The notes under the pieces: model-generated
Seen by the model: only the letters and a program-made list of their open reading frames with translations
The model's database searches: none
What the model was told of the DNA's origin: nothing
Shown: positions 35,325-44,057 of the stretch, piece by piece
How the letters are laid out: every line of letters starts with the position of its first letter
Position numbering within the stretch: the first letter of the stretch is position 1
NCBI GenBank assembly: GCA_018350325.1
Contig: JAEVLN010000002.1
Coordinates: 2,754,295-2,818,294, forward strand
From: Globodera rostochiensis
Lineage: Eukaryota > Nematoda > Chromadorea > Rhabditida > Heteroderidae
Direction: 5' to 3'
Length of the DNA: 64,000 bases
Position numbers and translations under genes: made by a program

Positions 35325-35895
35325 ATTAAATGAATGAGAAGCATAATTTTTCGGATCAAATGAATGTGTTACCCTCTGATCAAATGAATGAGAAGCATAA
35401 TATCAAATGAATTACCATGTGATCAAATGAATTACCCTCTGATCAAATGCTTACCTTCTGATCAAATGAATTACTCTCTGATCAAATGAACTACCCTCTG
35501 ATCAAATGAATGAGAAGCATAATTTTATCGGATCAAATGAATTACCATGTGATCAAATGAGTTACCCTCTGATCAAATGAATTACCTTCTGATCAAATGA
35601 GTTACCATCTGATCAAATGAATGAGAAGCATAATATCAAATGAATTACCATGTGATCAAATGAATTACCCTCTGATCAAATGAATTACCCTCTGATCAAA
35701 TGAATGAGAAGCATAATTTTATCGGATCAAATGAATGTGTTACCCTCTGATCAAATGAATGAGAAGCATAATTTTATCGGATCAAATGAATGTGTTACCC
35801 TCTGATCAAATGAATGAGAAGCATAATTTTATCGGATCAAATGAATGTGTTACCCTCTGATCAAATGAATGAGAAGCATAATTTTATCGGATCAA
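35325..35895. repeat. TGATCAAATGAAT tandem array
   Basis: Variants of CTGATCAAATGAAT followed by TACC or GAGAAGCATAATTTTATCGG. A regular unit of about 67 bases is repeated at 35700-35890; it is more irregular to the left. The TGATCA palindrome occurs in most units. Confidence 0.85.
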
Positions 35896-36279
35896 AATGG
35901 CAGTCGGTGACCTGCTCGATCAGACAGACTAGGTATTTATCAAAATGGTGGTCGGAAATAACTAAAACTGCACATAAATAATACATAGCTGTGTTGCTGT
36001 GTCAAAAATATATCGGAAAGTATAAAAACTAATGCAAATTAAATTCATTTTCAAATTTTGTGCATTTCATCCCAAAAATGGCTTATCGCCTTCCTCTCGC
36101 GCTAATTTCTTTAGGCGGCCAAATTTGGTCTTCGAAATGGTCCAATCGATTTTTGGCATTTTTGAAAGTATTTTTTTAAGTTTGTTTTTTGGCCTTTTGG
36201 CATCAGAAAGCTGATGCTGTGGACTTGTTGGCGACTTCTGTGTTCAAAATTAATTTTTAAACATTTAAAATTAGTAATT

Positions 36280-39200
36280 TTAATTGTAATAAATGCCAAC
36301 AACCTCCCCCAATTCTTGTGCCGTTTCTTCTCCCGATGCATTCATTAAAATATTGTTGTTCTCACATATTAAAGTCCTATCTTTCAATTCATCCAATGCT
36401 TTTCTCTGTTTACTTTCCACAATGCTCAATAAACCAAGCATTTTTTGATCTTTTTGTGCTTAAATTTATATAAAATATTTTTAATTTAAATATAAAATTA
36501 AATTTACCTTCAAAAGTCATTCGCAATCGTCCAACAGTTACATTATGGAAGAACGGAAGTGATGGAACATTGTAAATGCGTTCAGAGGTCGTCGGTATGC
36601 ATTTTTTGTTCAAAAAGTCGACAATTCCTCGCGCACTCATTCGTTGTGCCGGATCGATGTTTAATGTGTTCGAAAGAATGTAATTTAATTAATAAAAAAG
36701 ATAAATTGTAAAAACCCAATTAATTAAACAGTGCCAAGATAAAGAGCATTAGAATCTTTTTTTTTGTAAGTACCGTATATACTCTTGTAATCCCCCATGG
36801 GGGATTATTTTTTCAACCTATTCAGAGGATGGGGGATTATTAGAGGTTGGGGGATTACAAGAGTATATTATTTTTAATTATTTAATTGACTATTTTCATT
36901 TAAAAAAATGTTTAAAATACAATGATTAAGTGAAAGAGGAGCGGATAATCGGCCGCAACTCGCAGAATGTGTGCCAATGTGTCGTAATATTTATCGGCTA
37001 ATAACCATTCACCGTTGTCAAAGTCCAACAAATTAAATTGAACGGCTTCGTCATTATCTTCTTCGCTCGTGATTTGATAGCCTCGATAATAGTTGCCAAT
37101 ATAATGAAGCACCGAATTTACGTCCAAATCCTTTAAATAAATAAATAAATAAATTTTAATTTAATTAATTATTAATTTGAATATTGTATTATTTTATTCA
37201 CCTCCTCTTTGCTGAACAAATAATCGTAGTATTTGTGTTGAAGGATTATCTCGTAAATAATTATCCCGATTGCCCAAATATCCGCTTTCACAGACAACTA
37301 AATGAAAAGTGTTAAAAGCTTTTTTAATTATAATAATAATCCAAAACATTTTGGTTAATTTAATAAATTAAATGAATATTTATTTATTTATTTATTCACT
37401 TCTCGGCGACGTTTAAAAATGTGTTCGTCCTGTTCCGGGCTCATATATTGCTTTGTGTGCGCAACGACCTCGGGAATTTTGCTCTGATTTTGTTGCACAT
37501 TATTTGCAAATCCCAGCAGCAAATCGGCACCGTCAAAATCGATCAGTTTCAATGCATCGCCATCGCTTTTAACAAATACGTAATTGCACGGCTTAACGTC
37601 CAAATGCATTGCGACTGAATTTTAATATAAAATTTTAATGCTTTTGTTTAAAAGATTATAATTTATTTATTTTTCAAAAAAAAATTTATTTTTTTTGGGC
37701 TTCTCTCGTGATTATTTGCAAAAAAAAAAGGTATAAATAATTACCCTAATTATGGTTATCTATTAGAGACCGGAAACTTGGACCCAAAACCAAAACCAAA
37801 AAATTTTTTTTGGGATTTTTTGGGTTTTACTCCGAGTTGACCCAAAACCAAAAACCAAAAAATTTTTGGTCCAATTTTTTGTACAAAAACCCAAAAAAAT
37901 TTTTAGTTTTGGTTTTGGGTCCGGTCTCTAGTTATTATTTACCCGGATGCAATTCTAAAAGTGGCACAACAATTTTCATGGCCATTTCTTCAACCAAAAA
38001 TGTCCGATTTTCGGCATATAAACGCTCTTTTAAAGTCTCGTCTCCCAATTCAGAGACAATGATCAACAAATTGGTTGCTTCTTCGTGACCACTGAAAGCA
38101 AAAAAATATTTTATAAATTAAGTTAAATGAATAAATAAATAAATTAATAAAATAATTATTACGCATCGAACAGTTGGACAATGTGCCGTCTATTTGCCGC
38201 GTCAATGTGCCGTTGAATCCATTTTAAAACGCGAATTGTATTTGAATATTTCTCTATTTCGCTGCTCTTTATTTTCTTTATGGCCACACATTTATTCCTC
38301 GGGAGGCTGGCCAAGCGATGCTCTCTCCCCGTGAAGCCAACATAAAACTGAACAAATAATATATATTCAAATTAATCGTAGAGAACGGCATTTTTAAGGT
38401 CACTCGGGCATCGCGACTAAAAGACCAGACCGCAATTTTATAAAGTAAAATTGACTAAATCCCGGTCAAAAACCCGGGACTAATTGATTAAAACAAGTTT
38501 TGTAAATTCTGAAAGTCGTTGAATTTTGTTGAATGGGTCCGACCGAATCCAGTGTGGCAGCTTACATTTTTTTTTAAGCAATCAAATAATCGTTTAGCAC
38601 TAATTACTGAATCTAAAGTCTTAAAGGCTTCCGTATGATATCAAGCTCATTTATTCGTTGGTTGGCACTCAATCGTCCGAGGCCAGTTCAAACCCCATGG
38701 GATCTTTTGACTGAATTATGTACCTAATTAATTAACCTTCAACATGATTTAGCCTAATTAATTAACCCACAAGATTATTTAGCCTAATTAATTAAGCTTC
38801 AACGTGATTTAGCCTAATTAATTAACCGACATTTAACAAAACATTTTCTTGGAAAAAAATCTATATTAGCTGATAAAAAACCAGGGAATTTAATTATTTG
38901 TTCATTGAATTTAGCCTAATTAATTAAGCTTCAACATGATTAGCTTAATTAATTAACACACACCCCGATTTAGAGACCAACTAGGTGCATCCGGGGCGCC
39001 AACAAATTTAAGTCCAAGTTCCAAACTTCCCGATTTTAAATAAAGTTTGGCATTTTTGCTTTAACGTGCCTTTCCATTTGCTCCTTTCCCAACTTTGTCT
39101 TTGGTGACGCTTAATTCGATTTCTTCGTCATTTTGCTCGGATTTGTAGCGCAACGGAGTGGACACTATGTGCCTTCCGCACGTTATAATTGCTTTGGCAA

Positions 39201-39467
39201 AGGACGGCCCCGCCTCAAAATATTCTAAAAAATTAATTAAATTTAAATGGTTTTCAATTAAAATTAAATTAAAATGGTTTCAATTAAAATTAAATTAAAA
39301 TGGTTTTCAATTAAAATTAAATTAAAATGGTTTCAATTAAAATTAAATTAAAATGGTTTTCAATTAAAATACATAAAAAATTTACCTTCAATCTGTCCAC
39401 TCCCTGCAGCTCCAACATTTGTTGCTGAATAGAAGGTCAGCACAATTTGCAAAACGTTTATTATCAT
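36280..39467 (-). CDS. Secreted protein-kinase-like protein
   Basis: The N-terminal exons give a signal peptide (MIINVLQIVLTFYSATNV, 39467) and a glycine-rich loop GKGANGKA near 39080. The next exon (about 38350-38162) gives FYVGFTGREHRL and the lysine motif CVAIKKI. Later exons give IIVSELGDETLKERL, the catalytic loop MHLDVKPCNYVF (about 37600), KLIDFDGADLL in place of DFG, TKQYMSPEQ, LSVKADIWAIGIIIYEI and NIDPAQRMSARGIVDFL. The stop is TAA at 36280. HxDxKxxN and the VAIK lysine are intact, so activity is plausible although DFG is altered. The join between the exons at 39061-39240 and 38350 does not keep phase as read; a small exon may be missing. It has the same architecture as the degenerate kinase at 44058. 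Confidence 0.65.
36771..36870. mobile_element. TA-flanked hairpin MITE (intronic)
   Basis: Left arm TACCGTATATACTCTTGTAA then TCCCCCATGG; right arm GGGGGATTACAAGAGTATAT. It begins with the same TACCGTAT as 13577 but the stem word is different (TCCCCC instead of AGCCC). The right end lacks the final CGGTA. It lies in a kinase-gene intron. Confidence 0.7.
37764..37930. mobile_element. hAT-type MITE, ACCCAAAACC theme (intronic)
   Basis: Ends TAGAGACCGG / CCGGTCTCTA. The interior reiterates GGACCCAAAACCAAAA and its complement TTTTGGTTTTGGGT. Flanks TTATCTAT / GTTATTAT match only partly. Confidence 0.75.
38695..38960. repeat. CCTAATTAATTAA interspersed repeat
   Basis: Seven or so units of about 28 bases: CCTAATTAATTAAC or -AAG followed by TTCAACATGATTTAG. 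Located in the long intron or 5' region of the kinase gene. Confidence 0.7.
39236..39370. repeat. Tandem repeat, about 27-bp unit, 5 copies
   Basis: The unit is AAATGGTTTTCAATTAAAAT + TAAATTA with one-base variants (GGTTTC / GGTTTTC). It lies in the intron between the signal-peptide exon and the second exon of the kinase-like gene. Confidence 0.85.
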
Positions 39468-40201
39468 CAATGAATTTAAAACATAAACAATAATTACTAA
39501 TTAAAAAGGTGATTAAATGCCAAATCATATTTTCAATACGGCCTTAATCATTCCCCCCCCAAAAAAAATGTTTTGCCCATAAAATCCAAAATTAAAAGGC
39601 AAATAAATATAAAAGCAATGTAATTAATATTCATTAGTAGGGGGGCTGGGATTTATATGCATTTGCATATTTAGTCCAATTGGTTGTTTTATACAATTGG
39701 TATTTTTCTTTTTTGACCATTTTATGAGGATTTCGAATTTATAATTTGGCAAAAAAAATTGATAAAAATGCAGATTTTGTTGGCCTTTTTAGTGCATATA
39801 AATCCCAGGTATTAGAAAATTTAAAGCATATTATATTTACCTATGTAAAATAATTATGCAATGAAATTTTTTACATATTCCACGATTTATTTATTGATTT
39901 ATATTCAAAACGTATGTTAATATAAAAAAAATATGAAGAATTTGCCCTATTTCTTCAACCATATGTATAGAGTTTATTTAATGACATTTTGTTTTTGACA
40001 AAATAGCCAATAATGGACAAAACGGCGAATAAAAGTTCACTGACATAATTGGATGACGTCGAAAATTAATTGTCATGCTTTTTTTTACTTGAAGAATATA
40101 CAGTTTTTGTTTTTTTAATCAAAATTAAATAAAAAATAACAATTTAAAATAATTTTTCATTTGAAATGTCTCAATTTTAAAAGGCTCGTAACGGTCAAAT
40201 T
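39468..40201. other. Intergenic, AT-rich
   Basis: No gene supported. Contains a C8 run near 39552 and the words TTTATATGCATTTGCATATT (39650) and TTTTTAGTGCATATAAATCCCA (39788). Confidence 0.4.
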
Positions 40202-40351
40202 ATGTTTTGCAAAAATTATTTTGCATTGGAATTGGCATCATCAGAAGACGTGCTGGCGGCACGTCAGCGGTTGTCCGCATATTATGTTGGCCATTTGTTC
40301 GAGACAATGCGCCAAAAACTGTGCCAATTCGTCGACGAATTGTTCTATTAA
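40202..40351 (+). CDS. Short ORF, possible terminal exon (49 aa)
   Basis: The frame MFCKNYFALELASSEDVLAA...YYVGHLFETMRQKLCQFVDE...LFY is protein-like (amphipathic helices, balanced composition) and ends at TAA 40349. Upstream the frame is open back to an AAAAG acceptor-like site near 40181. No 5' exon found. It ends 80 bases from the convergent 3' end of the Srt-like gene. Confidence 0.35.
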   Translation: MFCKNYFALELASSEDVLAARQRLSAYYVGHLFETMRQKLCQFVDELFY

Positions 40352-40431
40352 ATATTTCTTAATTTATTTTAAATTCTCAATTAAAACATAAAAATGATTT
40401 ATTATTACTCCATAATTCATAATAAATTATT

Positions 40432-42006
40432 TTACGAGTTAACGGCCAAATAAATGAGAGGATTGACCGCCCCGTTGCAAATCCACATGAAGTTCAGCGC
40501 GCATTTGGCAGTTTTTGTGTTCGGCAGAAGCCACTAAAAGTCGGAAAATTATTTGAAATATAAATAAATTAAAAACTGATATACTGTACTTGTGAGTTGT
40601 GCCAGAGGTAGTTGAGTACGGTACAATACGCCGTTATGACGAATGCCTGGATGAGAACCTTTCGTTCCGCGCCGGCGCCCGTCTGCCGCAAAACCAGCCC
40701 ATTTATTCTCTTAAAGCGAACAAATAATGGTGATCGAGTCCCAAAAACGGCACTGATCAGTCGTGATCAGGGTGTTTGATCATTATGTACGATGATCAGT
40801 CGTGATTTGATCATTATGTACGATGCTCAGTCGTGATCAGGGTGTTTGATCATTATGTACGATGATCAGTTGTGATTTGATCATTATGTACGATGCTCAG
40901 TCGTGATCAAGATGTTTGATCATTATGTAAACAAATCCAAAAACAGCACTGATCAGTCGTGATCGGGGTGTTTGATATTATGTACGATGATCAGTCGTGA
41001 TTTGATCATTATGTACGCTGACCAGTCGTGATCAGGGTGTTTGTCATTATGTACGCTGACCAGTCGTGATCAAGATGTTTGATCATTATGTAAACAAATC
41101 CAAAAACAGCACTGATCAGTCGTGACGGCGGCACCTTATAAAGAATGACGAAGAAAATGGCGCCGTAAATGAGACCAGCGACCGGAATGCCGGCGACTTC
41201 GATGATTTCCTCCAATCTTTGCACCAAATTGCTTAGGGGCCGGCTTTCGTCGTAGGCCCACGAAAATTGGTCGGGCAAATAGGAAATTGCGGCCCACGGC
41301 GAGCAAAGTGCCAACGCAAAACTCAGCGAAATCAGTGCCGGAAGTAAAAACCAAAACTGAACATTAATCTTTAGTCAATAATATTAATTAAATTCACAAA
41401 TATAATTTAGTCAGAATTGTAATAGCTACCTTTAACCAAAATGGGGAGAACAAAAGTTCGTCCAATCGATCGGACGTCAAGACAATTAAGCGATTAAAGG
41501 CCAACACAATTGTGATGATAATGTAAAACACATAACTCGGTGTGACAATAGCGCCGAGCGCCTAAAATAACATAAAAAATTATTTTTTTGATTTTATTAT
41601 TTATCTTAATTAAATAAACTGACTAATTTCAAGTCAAAACTTCGGCCCTGTGATATATTCTGTCATTTTTGGAATGTTAAAAAGTGCCTGAGAATGCCAT
41701 GACTTGAAAGTGCTTTCATAAATTGTGTAGAAGCCGCTGACGAAATGGACACAAGATTGGGAACAGTCGACGGCACCGAGTGCCAACATGAACTTGTAGG
41801 AGTTCAGCTTGAACAAGTCGTTGTCCACAACAATTGCCTAAAATTAAAATTTTAGACAAATTTTTGATTGAATATTTTATAGTTTTCATCACCCTAATAA
41901 CGATCAAATTGACACCCAAACACATTGCAGAAGCGACCAACATTGTGATGCCAATTATAAATTGTATCCACATTACATCATTGAATGATTTTGCCATATC
42001 GGACAT
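40432..42006 (-). CDS. Srt-like nematode chemoreceptor (7TM)
   Basis: Start MSDMAKSFNDVMWI (42006). TM1 is IIGITMLVASAMCLGVNLIV; then LFKLNSYKFMLALGAVDCSQ (TM2), an exon with YVFYIIITIVLAFNRLIVL (TM3 and the AFNR motif), FWFLLPALISLSFALALCS (TM4), VAGIPVAGLIYGAIFFVILY (TM5), GAGAERKVLIQAFVITAYC (TM6) and NFMWICNGAVNPLIYLAVNS (TM7) before TAA at 40432. The ERKxLIQAF and xNPxIYLxVN motifs fit the serpentine receptor class T group; closely related classes are possible. The intron between TM5 and TM6 holds a tandem array (40735-41125) within a few bases of both splice sites. Confidence 0.8.
40745..41125. repeat. TGATCAGTCGTGATCA tandem array (intronic)
   Basis: Units combine GATCAGTCGTGATCAGGGTG, TTTGATCATTATGTACGATG and, less often, TAAACAAATCCAAAAACAGC. 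TGATCA palindromes recur every 15-40 bases. It fills one intron of the Srt-like gene. Confidence 0.9.
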
Positions 42007-42375
42007 TTGCCACGGCACAAATTAAACGATTTTAATTTGATTTGTCTAAATGCTGAAATTTTATTGGACCATAATTATATTTTAAAAGTTTTCATGCATA
42101 ATTTTTGATTCAATTTTCTCACAAATTCATGGCCATGACAATGGCGCGAGAACATTCATGTGAATAAATGAATTAATTATAAGTGCTTTTTCACATAAAA
42201 ACGATCGGAAAACGACAAATTTATTCATTAATTGCGTTAAAAAAACAAAATCAGGCGGCGCTAGCATTCTTTCAAATTATTGAGATTTGACTTTTTTAAA
42301 TTCTTTTATTTTCAAATAATTGTAATTTCGAAGAATATTTTACAAAAAAAAAAACGGAATTCTTCTCAATTCCCG
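42007..42375. other. Intergenic
   Basis: AT-rich stretch between the 5' end of the Srt-like gene and the 3' end of the small secreted gene. Nothing supported. Confidence 0.4.
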
Positions 42376-42886
42376 TCACTTTTCTTCCATCGGTCTCAGC
42401 GATTGATCCATTCCAGAAAGAAGCATCCGATCGAAAAGGTCCGTCACTTCGGAGGTCGTCGATTGCGCCGTTTCTGTTGTCGCCGTTGCCATCGTCGTCG
42501 TCGACGGCGTGGTGGTGGTGGTTGATGTGCCATCGTAATTGTTAATTAATTGTTAATTACTATAATTAAAAGATATTTATGATTGTGATTGATTTAATAT
42601 GTACTTGTCTCTTCGTTTGGGCGTTCAACGACTTCCATCTGAGGACTTCTTCGGAAGCGCTATAAGAAATTGCATGTTGATTATGCCTACATATAAGTAT
42701 TTGAAAACTTGTTGCTTTAATATAATGGCATTTGTGTCGCAACAATTTAATATTTTTAAATTTTATTATAAAATTGATTAAACTATTTAATTTATTAATT
42801 CTTACGCTATTCGCATTGACTTTTTGAGGCTGGTAAGCACCAATTATAAGCACCAAAAGAAAAAGAAACATAGCAATTAACTTCAT
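42376..42886 (-). CDS. Small secreted Thr-rich protein, possible propeptide
   Basis: Exon 1 encodes a signal peptide (MKLIAMFLFLLVLIIGAYQP) ending VNANS before a GTAAGA donor. Exon 2 after TTATAG begins RFRRSPQMEVVERPNEE, where RFRR looks like a furin-type cleavage site. A last exon encodes a Thr-rich stretch (YDGTSTTTTTPSTTTMATAT) and VTDLFDRMLLSGMDQSLR...MEEK, stop at 42376. The junction between exons 2 and 3 is not resolved: the sequence just after the only visible acceptor (ATTATAG) has stops in all frames. Not recognised; secreted and possibly O-glycosylated by composition. Confidence 0.45.
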
Positions 42887-44057
42887 TAGGGCAAATATTC
42901 AAAATAATTTCAAGATTTGCTAAAGAATTTAAATTCTTCGCAATGAATACAAACCAAAGATCCTTTGGAGTTTTAAGCAAAATTTTGTTTTTGACCTTTG
43001 AAAAAGCGTTTAAAAATGAACAGTTAAAATACAAAAATCAAATGTAGGCACTTCAAAAAGGCTTTTTGTTTGTGAACGATGGGCGGGCGGGCGGCGGGTG
43101 GACGATTCTTTTTGTTTGCTTTTTGAGACAATTTAAAAAGCTCAAAAAGTAAATCAACAAGGAAAATTGAGGAGGAGGGGGAAATCGTTTATCTTAATAG
43201 CTAAGCTTAGGGCTTACAAATTAGCCTAACTTTGCTTAGAATGGCGAGCGGCACAAAGAATTTGTACTCACAAATCAGCTCGACGAAAGGATTCGATTGG
43301 TAACGATTCGGGCAATATCAGGCTGCTTTGGCATATTATAATAAAATACAAATTCCGATCGAAGCCCCGGACGCTTCCTGTCCAAATCCCACTCAAGCCA
43401 AAACTTTCCGAATCCCCTGCACGGCTTAGGCTAAGCCTAAGCTTGGTTTAAGCTAAACATAGGTTTAGGCCTAAGCCTAACAAACCCCAAGCCAGGGTGG
43501 CTTAGGCTTAGGCTTAGGCTTAGGCTTAGTTTCAGCACGGCACTGAATCGGCACTCAGTCAGAGTGGGATTCGGACCGGTAGCCGCCCCGGAGGCAAAAG
43601 TTCAATTTTTTTTACCCAAAAAGTGGGCCGGCGGCCGCCCCTTCCTGACATTTATTTACGCACGAGCTTTACATTTTTTTGGTTTTGCTAATTTTATTTG
43701 CTTTTAGTTTTTTGTTTCTATGTTTGCCTGCATTACTTTTCTTTAAAGTTTTTTTTTTGTTTGGATCAGATAAATTCTCAAAATGGTCAAACAGAAGAAT
43801 GCCATGGGATTCAGCGAACATTGAAAGCCAACCCAAAATGTATTGGCATTTAAATTTCAAATGGATAATTTTCGATGCAATTAAATGAGCAATAATTAAT
43901 TATTCTCTCATTTTTACTCAACCATAAAAATAAATGTGCCAAATATAATTCAACAAAAAAAACAAATAAAAAATGCAACTCTATAACTGAAATGACAAAA
44001 AAAGTACAGAAGGACCAAAGAAATTTCCCTAAAAAATGTAAAAAGAAAGTAACGGAT
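42887..44057. other. Intergenic with SINE-like telomeric repeat
   Basis: Holds the repeat at 43365-43590 and further TTAGCC/TTAGGC words near 43195-43240. No gene supported; the frame at 43679-43888 is Phe-rich and unsupported. Confidence 0.5.
43365..43590. repeat. Dispersed repeat with head-to-head TTAGGC core
   Basis: Unique flanks (CGATCGAAGCCCC...CCGAATCCCCTGCACGG; CGGCACTGAATCGGCACTC...AGAGTGGGATTCGGACC) surround a core of GGCTTAGGCTAAGCCTAAGC and GGCTTAGGCTTAGGCTTAGG. The reverse complement of the right flank, GGTCCGAATCCCACTC, resembles a tRNA B-box. The same flanks occur inverted at 44636-45005. Confidence 0.7.

Larger units (their letters stand above)
34735..36279. other. Intergenic with element and tandem array
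   Basis: Holds the element at 34951-35308 and the TGATCAAATGAAT array. The 36032-36214 frame has no support. Confidence 0.5.

Noticed and set aside
38640..38705. CCAGTTCAAACCCCATGG looks like a tRNA T-arm (B box).
   Set aside because: No acceptor or D-arm pairs with it; a SINE relic is possible but unsupported.
42280..42525. Arg/Gly-rich plus-strand frame at the end of which is GGTGGTGGTG.
   Set aside because: Antisense shadow of the Thr-rich exon on the minus strand.
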